From assembly GCF_000471905.2 (NCBI RefSeq), contig NW_006500357.1, forward strand, positions 862,862 to 926,861: a DNA stretch of 64,000 nt, written 5' to 3'. The stretch's first letter is position 1, and the number at the start of each line of letters is the position of its first letter. A model generated the notes under the pieces. It did not search any database, had not been told where the DNA came from, and worked only from the letters and a program-made list of their open reading frames with translations. The DNA is from Amborella trichopoda. Taxonomy: Eukaryota > Streptophyta > Magnoliopsida > Amborellales > Amborellaceae. Both the position numbers and the translations under genes were made by a program. Positions 11,105 through 23,754 of this stretch are shown in pieces.

Positions 11105-11610
11105 ATGGAAAATTTTATCAGGACATTGTCCAATAAAACAACATCATCATCTAATTGTACACTTAGACTAAAAAATAGTGAAGAAATAATTATTGATAAC
11201 ATAGAGAAACAAATACATAATTGGAACATACCCAAGGATCCTATTACTGATATATATAAAAAAGGCACGTTTGAATTCAAAACTAGTTATGCTATGAAAA
11301 CAGTTGAACAAGGTGTTTCTATTAATAATGAACAAGAAAGTTTCCAATTACTATCTGTGAAAATGTTACAAAAACATAAATAAAAAGAATATAAGTATCT
11401 ACATATAGGTCTAATCCAAATAGTTGTTAAGCCTTTAACTAGGTTAGGGCTAAATAATTATATATTATTATGTTTAAGAGATAATAGGCATAATAAATTC
11501 TTTGATTCACTCCTAGAAATAGTTGAGTCTAGCCTCTGTAATGGTCCTATATATTTTAATTGTTTTCCTAACTTTTCTGTTTCTCTAACGGATCCCAATA
11601 TTTTAAAAGT
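11105..11610 (+). pseudogene. Arm B-plus movement-protein fragment
   Basis: N-terminal part of type 1 movement protein, closely matching element A 411-915. It is open at 11105-11383 (IHNWNIPKDPITDIYKKGTF) and then reaches a TAA. The homologous sequence continues to TDPNILK near 11610 and breaks off at a joint with a second leader fragment. No coat protein follows before the assembly gap. Confidence 0.85.
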
Positions 11611-11681
11611 TGTTAAGCCACGGTTATCCATATAAGTTCTAAAAATAACTTCAAGAATAGATCTTGGGTGTAATGGTATAT
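11611..11681 (+). repeat. Second type 1 leader fragment fused to the MP fragment
   Basis: TGTTAAGCCACGGTTATCCA and the next 50 nt match the leader just before the primer site (compare 10840-10895). The fragment starts in mid-leader directly after mid-MP sequence and ends at the gap within the primer site (TGGTATA at 11674). It implies a second recombination joint. Confidence 0.75.
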
Positions 11682-12594
11682 NNNNNNNNNNNNNNNNNNN
11701 NNNNNNNNNNNNNNNNNNNNNNNNNNNNNNNNNNNNNNNNNNNNNNNNNNNNNNNNNNNNNNNNNNNNNNNNNNNNNNNNNNNNNNNNNNNNNNNNNNNN
11801 NNNNNNNNNNNNNNNNNNNNNNNNNNNNNNNNNNNNNNNNNNNNNNNNNNNNNNNNNNNNNNNNNNNNNNNNNNNNNNNNNNNNNNNNNNNNNNNNNNNN
11901 NNNNNNNNNNNNNNNNNNNNNNNNNNNNNNNNNNNNNNNNNNNNNNNNNNNNNNNNNNNNNNNNNNNNNNNNNNNNNNNNNNNNNNNNNNNNNNNNNNNN
12001 NNNNNNNNNNNNNNNNNNNNNNNNNNNNNNNNNNNNNNNNNNNNNNNNNNNNNNNNNNNNNNNNNNNNNNNNNNNNNNNNNNNNNNNNNNNNNNNNNNNN
12101 NNNNNNNNNNNNNNNNNNNNNNNNNNNNNNNNNNNNNNNNNNNNNNNNNNNNNNNNNNNNNNNNNNNNNNNNNNNNNNNNNNNNNNNNNNNNNNNNNNNN
12201 NNNNNNNNNNNNNNNNNNNNNNNNNNNNNNNNNNNNNNNNNNNNNNNNNNNNNNNNNNNNNNNNNNNNNNNNNNNNNNNNNNNNNNNNNNNNNNNNNNNN
12301 NNNNNNNNNNNNNNNNNNNNNNNNNNNNNNNNNNNNNNNNNNNNNNNNNNNNNNNNNNNNNNNNNNNNNNNNNNNNNNNNNNNNNNNNNNNNNNNNNNNN
12401 NNNNNNNNNNNNNNNNNNNNNNNNNNNNNNNNNNNNNNNNNNNNNNNNNNNNNNNNNNNNNNNNNNNNNNNNNNNNNNNNNNNNNNNNNNNNNNNNNNNN
12501 NNNNNNNNNNNNNNNNNNNNNNNNNNNNNNNNNNNNNNNNNNNNNNNNNNNNNNNNNNNNNNNNNNNNNNNNNNNNNNNNNNNNNNNNNNNNNN
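11682..12594. other. Assembly gap (N run, 913 nt)
   Basis: Unresolved bases. The gap separates type 1 from type 2 virus sequence, so the joint between the two virus types cannot be read. Apparent open frames across the Ns are artefacts. Confidence 1.
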
Positions 12595-12841
12595 ATACAA
12601 ACGGTAGTACTGTGCAAACAGTCAAACTGTAACAAACAGTAACAGTAACTGTTAAAGGTAAAAGTTACATTTTTACGGTAGAAACCAAATTAAATTTACA
12701 TCTAAGAAAGTTGGTCCGAGAGTTAAGGCAAGAGACGAAAGGACAAGCCTAGGCAAAGTACTTGCCAAGGCCAGGAAGAGGCGCTTAGGGGAACACGCTG
12801 GACCCTTGATCGTCCAGATTGTCATTATCCGCAACCTACAG
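12595..12841 (+). promoter_or_regulatory. Element C leader end (type 2)
   Basis: 3' end of a type 2 leader, ending at the movement-protein ATG at 12842. From 12680 onward it matches 23935-24095 before element D (shared GAAACCAAATTAAATTTACA). The first 85 nt are rich in repeated ACAGTAAC/AACTGT motifs. Any primer site would lie in the gap. Confidence 0.65.
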
Positions 12842-15800
12842 ATGGAAAATTTAATTAGGAATCTTACAGGTAATAATGCAACTTCATCTCAAACACTTGG
12901 AGTTAAAAATAAGGAACCGATCATAATAAATGGCATTGAAGATCACATTCAGAATTGGAATATTCCTAAGGTACCAATAACCGATATTTATCATAAAGGC
13001 TCATTTAAATTTAAAATGGGTTATGCTATTAAGACAATAGAAGAAAGCTTGTCTGTTACAAAGAACCAGGAAGACTTTCAACTACTATCTAAAAAAGTTA
13101 TTGAAAAACATAAGGAAAACCATTACAAATATTTACACATTGGCCTTATTCAAATAGCAATCAAACCTTTAACCCGACTAGGGTTAAACACTTCAGTGCT
13201 TGTATGCCTAAGAGATACAAGACACAATAATTTCACTGATTCACTCCTAGGCATGGTCGAATCCAGTCAGTGTAGTGGACCAATATATTTTAACAGTTTT
13301 CCGAATTTTTCAGTTTCTTTAACTGACCCCAATATCTTAAATATACTTTCAATAAATCTGAAAACTCATGGATTTAATATGTTACATGGTTCCCAGAATT
13401 TAGCCATAGTATACAGAATATATTATAAGGCAATGAATACTCTTTGTCTTAATATTATGAGAATAGATAGAAAAGATCAAACCATATTATTCCAAACAAA
13501 TATGGAAAAATCCCATACTATTGTACCTAAAACAATCAAATGGTCAGATATTGTTTTACCACAGTCTTGGCATTGCAACATGCAAATCAACCCCAAGAAG
13601 TACCAAGTCATAATATTCCAAATCAAATAATTAAACATCCAGATGGAAATATTGAAATAAAATTTCAACAAATACAAGATGATATAAATGTGAACATGAA
13701 AATAAAAAAAAAACCAATAATACCAAATAGAAAATCATGTTCTAATACTCCTAATGTCATTATACTTCCTCCTCCTTCTCAAACAATACCCTACTCAGAT
13801 TTACAATTCCAAGGAACACGAAGAACAGCTGACCATGTTGTTCTCTCTACCTATACTCCTGAGCCAAGTATAGAAGAATTTCAAATATTAACCTTACAAA
13901 TAGAGGATAATATAGAAGAAGATAACGATATATATACTGATGAATATTTCGCAACTAAAGAAGCCTATTTAGTAGCCAAATTAGCGGCTAAAAGAGAGAA
14001 AAGGAAGAAGAAAATCAATACTACTGATATTAAGCAAGATTATATTTCAGATGAAAATAAACATATTAGAGAATGATATCTTACAACAGTACCAATAAAA
14101 TTAAGAAACTTATTACAAGCAAAATATAATAAATTTCTCAAAAAAGAAAGAGAAACAACATGATATTTTATATGGTTAAAAGAAAAATATCAGGATAAAC
14201 TTAATATTCCTTCATTTGAAAATATTCAAACTTTAGAAGAAAAAACCTATATAAGTACAAATCGAACTACAACTGCTAGTACACATCCTCCTGAAAAAAA
14301 CATAATACTTAAAGGAGTCACTCCATCTAATAAAGGAGAACTACCTCAATCTGTATATGATATCATTGCTACTCCATACAAGGTCTTACCCAAAGAAACT
14401 GGTAAGAAACAAGAATTGATACCTCATATAGTGGAACAAAATAATTATACCATTTTATATATGCAATCTTTAGGGAAACAGGCAGAAAGAATAGAAAGAC
14501 TAGTATCCAAGGAAAAAGCAATTCCTTCTCCTCCTAAAGCAGTTTTGTTCAAACCACCTCCAGAATTAAATAAAAATAAATTCCATATTGGAGACAATAA
14601 TAAATCCCTAATGGATCAATTAATAGCCAAACTATCTCAACTAGATATTAAAGGAATACCATCTCCCAAGATTACTATTCCCACACCAACGATACCTAGT
14701 CCAATACCTTAATCTTCAAAAAAAGGCAAAGCTAAAATCTCAGAGCATGAGACAATGATGCTCCAAGAAGAACCAAAAATAGAAGATACTATCCAAAATC
14801 AAGAGAATGCATTTATGGATACCACTCCTATGAATCTGAATGATAATCTGAATAGAATAGCTTATGGAAAAAATTGGAAACCAATTACTGCTCTTCCATA
14901 TCATAAAAGACCCACACCTGTTGATATCCAAATGGAAGAAGAAGCTATACAACAAGTAGTATCATACTCAGGTAGATCAATAATCAATTGGACCATAAAT
15001 GGTTTATCTAACTTAAAGATTTTAGATGTCATGAGACATATGACAATGTTTGCCTCTGCAAATAAAATGGCAGGCAACCCAGATCAAGAGGTTGCAAAAG
15101 CAATCGTTAATGGATTCACTGGCTGGTTGAGAGGATGGTGGGATTTTTATGTAGACGATGAAACAAAAAATAGAATCCTCACCAATACTAGACAATGGAC
15201 TGCCAGAAATGAACATAATCAAAAAATAATTTATACGGAAAGTGATGCCGTCAATACTTTGATATATACCATTACACTTCACTTTGTAGACAGTACAACA
15301 CTGTTAGCAGCAAGATCGAAAGATCTGCTGTCCAATCTCCGCTGTCCTACATTATCTCATTATAAATGATATAAAGAGGTATTTTTCTCACGATTATTAA
15401 TACGAGAAGACTATCAGCTAGACCACTGGAAAGAGAAATTCATAGCCGGTCTACCATATTTATTTGCTGAAAAAGTCAAGGAAAGACTTAGGAAAAAACA
15501 TAATGGAATCATTGTATATTCATCTTATACACTTGGAGAACTCTCCACAGAAATATGTGCTGAAGCCTTAGCCTTATGCATAGATATGAAACTCAAAAGA
15601 CAATTGGATAAACAACAAACAACCAAGAGGAAAGAACTTGGTGACTTTTGCGAACAATTTGGATATTATCTTGATAGAAAAAATATGCCTGAAAAACTCA
15701 ATAAGAAAAAGAAAAAATATAAGAAAGACAAGTATAAATCCAAAACTGATAAATCTCATAAACAATATAAAAAATCTAAAAGAAAACTTATCAATAAATT

Positions 15801-18472
15801 TTCTCCCAATATAAAACATAAAAGAAAACTTCCAGTATGTTATAAGTGTGGTAAGGTAGGCCATTATAATCATCAATGTAAATTAAAAAAGAAAATAGAG
15901 TCATTACATTTAGATGATACAATTAAAACCAGATTATACAATAAAATCAACTATGATTCTACATCTTCAAATTCTTCCTCCGATTCTCATATAGACAATA
16001 TACATGATGATGATCTGCTATGGACAGAATCATCTGATTCTTCTAATACTTCAACATATTCAGAATCATTGAATCCAAAGAAAGATAATGATTGTAGCTG
16101 TCCCATACCTTCACATAATCTTCATACACTTACACAAGAAGATAATTTCATCTTAGACATTATTGACAAAATTACTGATCCAAATGAAAAAAGATCTGTT
16201 ATTACTCAATTCATTTCTATAACGAAAAATAAAGCAAAATACCTCCCATCAATAAATCTCCTGATGAATACAATTTTGCTTCAATAATGAAAAGAGTAAG
16301 TGAACAACATACTTCTCAACAAAAAGAACCTTCAATTTCTGATTTGAAACATAAAATCAAAGACATAAAAAGAGAAGTATCTCAACTAAAAAATAGAATT
16401 AAAATTTTAGAATTACAACAAGTATCTCCACAAGTTACAGATACAGATGAAATAGATTTTGATCAAATCATAATGGAAGAATCAGAAGAGATTCCAGAAA
16501 CCTCAAAGAATAAACCTTATCTGGTAACACTCCCTTCAGTCAATTTAATAGATAAAATAATGATTCAAAAATGGTTTGTCCAAGTCAAAATTATCGTTGC
16601 AAAAGATTATAGTTTTGAAACTTCAGCCTTAATAGACTCAGGCGCTGACCTGGATTATATCAATGAAGGTCTAGTACCTTCAAAATATTTTGATAAGACA
16701 ACCTAAATATTGAATACAGCAGATGGAAGTAGATTGTTTATAAATTATAAAATATCAAATGCTTCTAATTGTAATAATCATCAATGTATTAGTACACCTT
16801 TCATAATGGTTAAAGGGTTAAGCCAAGCGGTTATACTTGGAGTCTCATTCCTTACCCTTTTATATCCATTGACAATAGACCAAACAAGAATATCTTCTAA
16901 ATATCAAAATGTACCAATACACTTTGACTTTATACATAAACCCAAATTAAAAGAAATAAATAATGTAAAAAGTCAATTACAAAATAAAGAAAAATTTCTT
17001 TGCACGTTGAAACAAGAAATTAAATATAAGCATATTGAAGAACAACTAAACAATCCTTTGATTCAACAAAAAATACAATGCATACAAAAACAAATAGAAA
17101 CTTCTATATGCAGTGAACATCCCAATGCTTTTTGGGAAAGGAAAAAGCATAGTATTAGCTTACCATATGAACAAGGTTTTGATGAAAAACAAATACCTAC
17201 CAAAGCTAGACCAATACAGATGAATACTATCCTACTTGATATGTGCCGCAAAGAAATCAAGGATCTTCAAATAAAGAAATTAATAAGACCAAGCTCCTCA
17301 CCTAGGAGCTAAGCAGGCTTTTATGTTAACAAAAACGCTGAAAAAGAACGAGGAGTTCCTCGACTGGTTATTAATTATAAACCTCTTAATAAAGTATTAA
17401 GATGGATTCGATATTCTATCCCTAATAAGAAAGATTTATTAGATAGAGTTGCTAATACTTGTATCTTCTCTAAATTTGATATGAAGTCTGGATACTGGCA
17501 AATACAAATTCAAGAACAAGATAAATATAAAAACTCATTTAATGTACCATTTGGTCAATACGAATGGAATGTCATGCCCTTCGGTTTAAAAAATGCTCCA
17601 TCAGAATTTCAGAAAATAATGAATGACGTTTTCAATGCTTATCATCATTTCATGATAGTCTATATTGATGATGTTTTAATCTTTTCTGAATCTATAGATC
17701 AACATATCAAACATATTCATACTTTTATCACTGCAGTCCAAAATGCTGGATTAGTTGTATCAGCCAAAAAGATTACTTTATTCAAAACTAACATTAGATT
17801 TCTAGGACATATGATCCACCAAGGTACAATTATTCCCATTGATAGATCAATTCAATTTGCTGATAAATTTTCTGATCAAATACTTGATAAGAAAAACCTT
17901 CAAAGAATTTTAGGATGTTTAAATTATGTTAGTGATTTTTATCCTAATCTTGCCATAGATTCTAAACCTTTATATGATAGACTCAAAAAGAATCCTCCAC
18001 CATGGACAAATATCCATACTCGTACAGTACAAATAATCAAAGAAAAGGTAAAAACTCTTGTTTGCCTTTCTCTTCCACATCCAACGGCGTTTAAAATTAT
18101 AGAATGTGACGCCTCTGATATAGGCTTGGGTGGTATTCTCAAACAAAGAATTGAGAACAAAGAACAATTACTCAGGTATACTTCGAAAGCTTGGAATCCC
18201 ACACAGAAAAATTATTCAATAGTTAAAAAAGAATTATTAGCCATTGTTCATTGTGTCACCAAATTTCAAAGTGACATTCTTAATCAATCAATTCTTATAC
18301 GAACTGACTGCAAGGTAGCCAAAGATATTTTGCAATAAGATGTTCAAAATTTAGTTTTCAAACAAATATTTGCTCGATGGCAGGCTATATTGTCTGCCTT
18401 TGATTTTCCATCGAACACCTTCCAGGGTCTTCTAATTCCTTGCCTGACTTCTTAACCCGTGAATTTTTGTAG
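12842..18472 (+). pseudogene. Element C ORF1 relic: complete MP-CP-PR-RT-RH order
   Basis: The only copy besides D with every ORF1 domain. MP runs 12842 to about 13570 (GPIYFNSFPNFSV), then a one-base loss shifts the frame. The linker at 13571-14712 is broken by TGA codons near 14075 and 14161 and a TAA near 14710. Coat protein covers about 14755-15900, with a TGA near 15367 and the knuckle CYKCGKVGHYNHQC at 15838-15879. The protease motif LIDSGADLDY is near 16630, and the frame stops near 16704. RT covers about 17320-18000, with a TAA near 17310 and an intact YIDDVLIF at 17661. RNase H carries ECDASDIGLGG at about 18101. A TAA near 18338 and a TAG at 18470 end the frame. At least seven breaks make it a fossil. 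Confidence 0.88.
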
Positions 18473-19777
18473 GGGGGGCAACACTGACAGCAACGACGAA
18501 TCACCCTTGTCCCTTGCACTACAGCTATTCAACGAGAATAGAAATAATAATATTACACTTTCACCTTCACCTATAATGGGTTCTCGTAGCACTTCTCGCC
18601 ACGATAAACGCCCAATGACTAATATAATACCATTTGAAGGAGAACCTTCGCCTTTGGCAACCCGTTCCCCTTCACACTCTCCTATGCACCAAATAGCCTA
18701 TCCTGAAGCAAATGCTTCCAATCCCATATATTCTCCAGCCCAGTCTAAGTCTGCTTCAAGACCTAATATACCCAGATCTTCATATATTGAACGAGCTTAC
18801 CTTATGGACATTACTATTGATGAACACCACATCAATACAGAACCAATAAAACTTACTCCATTATATCTGCTCAATCACTTAAATCCAACCAATGGTGTAA
18901 AAACCAAAGAATACTTTGAAGCCATCCTTATGGAAACGGGATCCATTTCCGTTGTCCATTATTACCAGTAAAACACCAGAGTCATTGCGTACTCAAAAGT
19001 ACAAATAAAAAAACTACTTTCCTATGATGAGTGGGGTTGTAATCCTGCGCAAGGAAAGAAATTGCACAACCCAGATTTCTCTTATAAATATGCATTGAAA
19101 CCTGGCATAAGTTCTTTTACTACGAAAATCCAAATAACACACACAGTTGGTACATACAGTTTCGACTACCTGTTTTTGAAAGATTCCCTACATGGTTTAA
19201 AAACTGGTTCTTTGTGTGGGGCTCAACATCTTCAATCTTACCTCCTGCTTTCAAAACAGTGCAGGAACAATTTATGGAATACAATAATATTAATAATACC
19301 ATTGATATTCACCTATATTTCAAGGCCTTGTATCAAATCCCATGGATTATGAAATGGGAGTATACTATTTCAGTCAATACCACTGCTGACTACACCCATA
19401 TTCCCCGACTGGGAAAAACGATCTCTGTAAAATGGTGGGACATATTCAATATGGATCCCACAACAATTACACTCAAAAGAATACCTCGGCCAACACCTAT
19501 ATACCAGCCAAGCCCAAATACTGCCAACACTTCTTTTGATTTCCCAACCTATTTGAGAAATATGCTCCAGTCCAACCCCAATGCCTCAAAAGAAGCTCTA
19601 GAGCAACAAATGAAAGAAATATTTGCTGAAGCAGGAAGAAAGCCAGTTTCTTCTGAAGAAACTGTACAATCTTCACCCTTACACACCAATCAGTACTTGC
19701 AACTACCCGTAACAGATCCGGATGTTAAAGAAGATCCAGAAGAAGATGATCCGGATGAATTCAGCCAAAGACCATAA
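18459..19777 (+). pseudogene. Element C ORF2 relic (type 2, unknown function)
   Basis: The frame overlaps the end of RNase H; its first ATG is at 18573 (MGSRSTSRHDKRPM). It is open to a TAA near 18969. A deletion of about 16 nt near 19090 then shifts the frame, and it is open again at 19214-19777. Order of features: a Ser/Pro-rich N terminus, LLNHLNPTNGVKTKEYFEAI, a beta-rich core with WGSTSSILPPAF, YQIPWIMKWEYTISV and KWWDIFN, and an acidic C terminus (EDPEEDDPDEF). There is no enzymatic motif; a structural or accessory role is only a guess. Confidence 0.8.
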
Positions 19778-21061
19778 GGAATCCTTGAAGAATATTCCAG
19801 AAGGACACCTTACCTCACCAGCATATTCCAACAAAGATTCATCTTACTAACAAGATCACTATCACCGACAAAGATAAAGCTCCATTGACGCATATGCCAA
19901 AAGAAGAATAGTCTCCACCGACATATATGCCAAAAGATAAATAGTCAAAGATGCCAGCACTATGCCCATTGTCATAAAATTCAACAAAGTCACTATAGCC
20001 ATGATCATATAAGACAAAAAGAAACACTGTACAAAGATGCTTTCTTTTCTTTTTATTTTTGTCTTTTATGCTTTAAGTCATATCTCTTTTGTCCTCTGTC
20101 TCCCACTAGACATTATTCTTTTGTCCTTTGTCTCCCACTCGGCTTTTGTCCTCTTCCTCTTTTCTTTGCTTAGCCCCTAAGCAATCTCGCTTATAAAAGG
20201 GGGGCCTCTCCCCTTTCATTCGGCAGGGTCTCAACCTCTTCCCTCCTCTGCTCTTCTTTGCTCTCTCAAAGGTCTAAACCTTTTCCCTCAGAGGTCTCCT
20301 ACTCCTCAGAGGTCTCTCTGCTTTTCTCTCTGCTCCTCTCCGCTTCTCTCTTTGCTCCTCTCTCAGCCTCTTATGAGCTCCTTATCTCTCTCTCTTCTCT
20401 TTCATCCCCGAAGATAAAAGCATACCAGCAATCAAGAGCTATCCTGACCTTCATAGCTCCATACTCAAATACCAAGTTCTATCATTCTCTCTTTTTAATA
20501 TGTGTGACTGCAATATAAATTCTCTTCCTTCATATTGCTCGCAACACTGGAAACTCTTTTCCAGTTACTGCATCTGTAAACAGTAAGTCTACTGTTTTCA
20601 TACTCTTTATACAGTTGGTTTGTCTATGAGTCTGTAATCATCTACCCAGTTCAGTTAGTCCCTCTATGTTTATTTCTATCTTTAATTCAGTTTGTCAGTC
20701 TGTAAAATAGTTTCAGTTTATATTAAGTTTGCATCAGAGCACTCATCTTTGTGGCTTGTGGCTTAGTTTGTGTAATCATATATTGTGATTAATACAGTGT
20801 GATGTTTAAACAGTTTATCTTAGTTTGTCTCAGATGTTTTAATATTTAATATGCAGTTTAAAATTTTATTCAGTGTCAAAATTGGAGATAATAATTATGC
20901 TCAATGGTTTATTATTGATATATCGATTATACTCCTTCTTTGCATAATCCTCTTCAATCTAAATTATTATAAAATTCTACAAGAACTAATTAAATATAAT
21001 AGTCTCATAGTTACATATCTACTCTAGAGTTACTCTAGAACCATAGTCACCACCTCCCCGG
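19778..21061 (+). promoter_or_regulatory. Element C promoter and leader (type 2)
   Basis: TATAAAA at 20192-20198 lies in TTATAAAAGGGGGGCCTC. A TGACG motif, the core of the as-1 element known from CaMV 35S, lies at about 19887 in a region with repeated CATATGCCAAAAGA. A CT-rich leader (20220-20400) follows and includes an 86-aa open frame at 20258-20518, likely incidental. The leader then runs AT-rich to the duplication joint. It drives no intact gene. Confidence 0.7.
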
Positions 21062-21092
21062 TCTTCTAATTCCTTGCCTGACTTCTTAACCC

Positions 21093-22416
21093 GTGAATTT
21101 TTGCAGGTGGGGCAACACTGACAGCAACGACGAATCACCCTTGTCCCTTGCACTACAGCTATTCAACGAGAATAGAAATAATAATATTACACTTTCACCT
21201 TCACCTATAATGGGTTCTCGTATCACTTTTCGCCACGATAAACGCTCAATGACTAATATAATACCATTTGAAGGAGAACCTTCGCCTTTGGCAACCCGTT
21301 CCCCTTCACACTCTCCTATGCACCAAATAACCTATCCTGAAGCAAATGCTTCAAATCCCATATATTTTCCAGCTCAGTCTAAGTCTGCTTCAAGACCTAA
21401 TATACCCAGATCTTCATATATTGAACGAGCTTACCTCATGGATATTACTATTGATGAACACCGAACCAATAAAACTTGCTCCATTATATCTGCTCAATCA
21501 CTTAAATCCAACCAATGGTGTAAAAACCAGAGAATACTTTGAAGCCATCCTTATGGAAATGGGATCCATTTCCGTTGTCCATTATTACCAGCAAAACACC
21601 AGAGTCATTGCGTACTCAAAAGTACAAATCAAAAAACTACTTTCCTATGATGAGTGGGGTTATGATCCCGCGTAAGGAAAGAAATTACACAACCCAGATT
21701 TCTCTTATAAATACTACAAGTATGCCGAATATATTGAAGCCTGGCATAAATTCTTTTACTACCAAAATCCAAATAGCACACACAGTTGGTACATACAGTT
21801 CCGACTACCTGTTTTTGAAAGATTCCCCACATGGTTTAAAAACTGGTTCTTTGTGTGGGGCTCAACATCTTCAATCTTACCTCCTGCTTTCAAAACAGTG
21901 CAGGAACAATTTATGGAATACAATAATATTGATAATACCATTGATATTCACCTATACTTCATGACCTTGTATCAAATCCCATGGATTATGAAATGGGAGT
22001 ATACTATTTCAGTCAATACCACTGCTGACTACACCTATATTCCCCGACTGGGAAAAACTATCTCTATAAAATGGTGGGACATATTCAATATGGATCCCAC
22101 AACAATCACACCCAAAAGAATACCTCAGCCATCACCTATATACCAGCCAAGCCCAGATACTGCCAACACTTCTTTTGATTTCCCAACCTATTTGAGAAAT
22201 ATGCTCCAGTCCAACCCCAATGCCTCAAAAGAAGCTCTAGAGCAGCAAATGAAAGAAATATTTGCTGAAGCAGAAAGAAAGCCAGTTTCTTCTGAAGAAA
22301 CTGTACAATCTTCACCCTTACACACCAATCAGTACTTGCAACTACCGGTAACCGATCCGGATGATGAAGAAGATCCAGAAGAAGATGATCCTGATGAATT
22401 CAGCCAAAGACCATAA
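21093..22416 (+). pseudogene. Element C-prime ORF2 relic (tandem copy)
   Basis: Second copy of type 2 ORF2. It starts in frame at 21093, loses 11 nt near 21463 relative to element C (shifting the frame), has a TAA near 21673 where element D has a CAA-type codon, and is open at 21853-22416. It retains a YKYYKYAEYIEAWHKFFYYQ-like stretch (about 21706-21765) that element C has lost. The acidic C terminus ends EDPEEDDPDEFSQRP, as in element C. Confidence 0.8.
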
Positions 22417-23754
22417 GGAATCCTTGAAGAATATTCCAGAAGGACACCTTACCTCACCAGCATATTCCAACAAAGATTCATCTTACTAACAAGATCACTA
22501 TCACCGACAAAGATAAAGCTCCACCGACGCATATGCCAAAAGAAGAATAGTCTCCACCGACATATATGCCAAAAGAAGAATAGTCAAAGATGCCAGCACT
22601 ATGCCCATTGTCATAAAATCCAACAAAGTCACTATAGCCATGATCATATAAGACAAAAAGAAACGCTGTACAAAGATGATTTCTTTTCTTTTTATTTTTG
22701 CCTTTTATGCTTTAAGTCATATCTCTTTTGTCCTCTGTCTCCCACAAGACATTATTCTTTTATCCTTTGTCTCCCACTCGGCTTTTGTCCTCTTCCTCTT
22801 TTCTTTGCTTAGCCCCTAAGCAATCTCGCTTATAAAAGGGGGGCCTCTCCCCTTTCATTCGGCAGGGTCTCAACCTCTTCCCTCCTCTGCTCTTCTTTGC
22901 TCTCTCAAAGGTCTAAACCTTTTCCCTCAGAGGTCTCCTACTCCTCAGAGGTCTCTCTGCTTTTCTCTCTGCTCCTCTCCGCTTCTCTCTTTGCTCCTCT
23001 CTCAGCCTCTTATGAGCTCCTTATCTCTCTCTCTTCTCTTTCATCCCCGAAGATAAAAGCATACCAACAATCAAGAGCTATCCTGACCTTCATAGCTCCA
23101 TACTCAAATACCAGGTTCTATCCTTCTCTCTTTTTAATATGTGTGACTGCAATATAAACTCTCTTCCTTCATATTGCCCGCAACACTGAAAACTCTTTTC
23201 CAGTTACTGCATCTGTAAACAGTAAGTCTACTGTTTTCATACTCTTTATACAGTTGGTTTGTCTATGAGTCTGTAATCATCTACCCAGTTCAGTTAGTCT
23301 CTCTTTGTTTATTTCTATCTTTAATTCAGTTTGTCAGTCTGTAAAATAGTTTCAGTTTATATTAAGTTTGCATCAGAGTACTCATGTTTGTGGCTTGTGG
23401 CTTAGTTTGTGTAAACATATATTGTGATTAATACAGTGTGTTGTTTAAACAGTTTATCTTAGTTTGTCTCAGATGTTTTAATATTTAATATGCAGTTTAA
23501 AATTTTATTCGGTGTCAAAATTGGAGATAATAATTATGCTCAATGGTTTGTTATTGATATATCGATTATACCCCTTCTTTGCATAATCCTCTTCATTCTA
23601 AATTATTATAAAATTCTGCAAGAACTAATTAAATATAATAGTCTCATATTTACATATCTACTCTAGAGTTACTCTAGAACCATAGCCACCACCTTATACT
23701 CTAACAAATGTTATAAATAGGATCGGACTGTAGATCCTGGGCGTTTTGGTATCA
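22417..23754 (+). promoter_or_regulatory. C-prime promoter and leader, ending in a broken primer site
   Basis: Repeat of 19778-21061 with TATAAAA at 22831-22837. It continues past the duplicated unit through GGATCGGACTGTAGATCCTG to the primer site TGGTATCA at 23747-23754, which is cut after eight matching bases by a coat-protein fragment. Confidence 0.75.

Larger units (their letters stand above)
18428..23694 (+). repeat. 2.63-kb tandem duplication: RNase H tail, ORF2, promoter, leader
   Basis: Sequence from TCTTCTAATTCCTTGCCTGA at 18428 to about 21061 is repeated from 21062 to about 23694, offset 2634 nt. Each copy contains the RNase H C terminus, ORF2, the TATA region and most of the leader. 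The joint near 21055-21062 switches from leader (CACCACCT) back to RNase H (GGTCTTCTAATTCC), where both parents share a short CACCT-like match. The copies have different private mutations: C lost about 16 nt in ORF2, C-prime lost 11 nt elsewhere. Confidence 0.92.

Noticed and set aside
11458-12635. Long open frames across 11458-12635 on both strands
   Set aside because: They consist of N bases; only short ends are real sequence. The same applies to 34890-35789.
20258-20518. 86-aa frame in the type 2 leader, repeated at 22897-23157
   Set aside because: Ser/Leu-rich translation of a CT-rich leader; both copies come from the tandem duplication, so there is no independent conservation.
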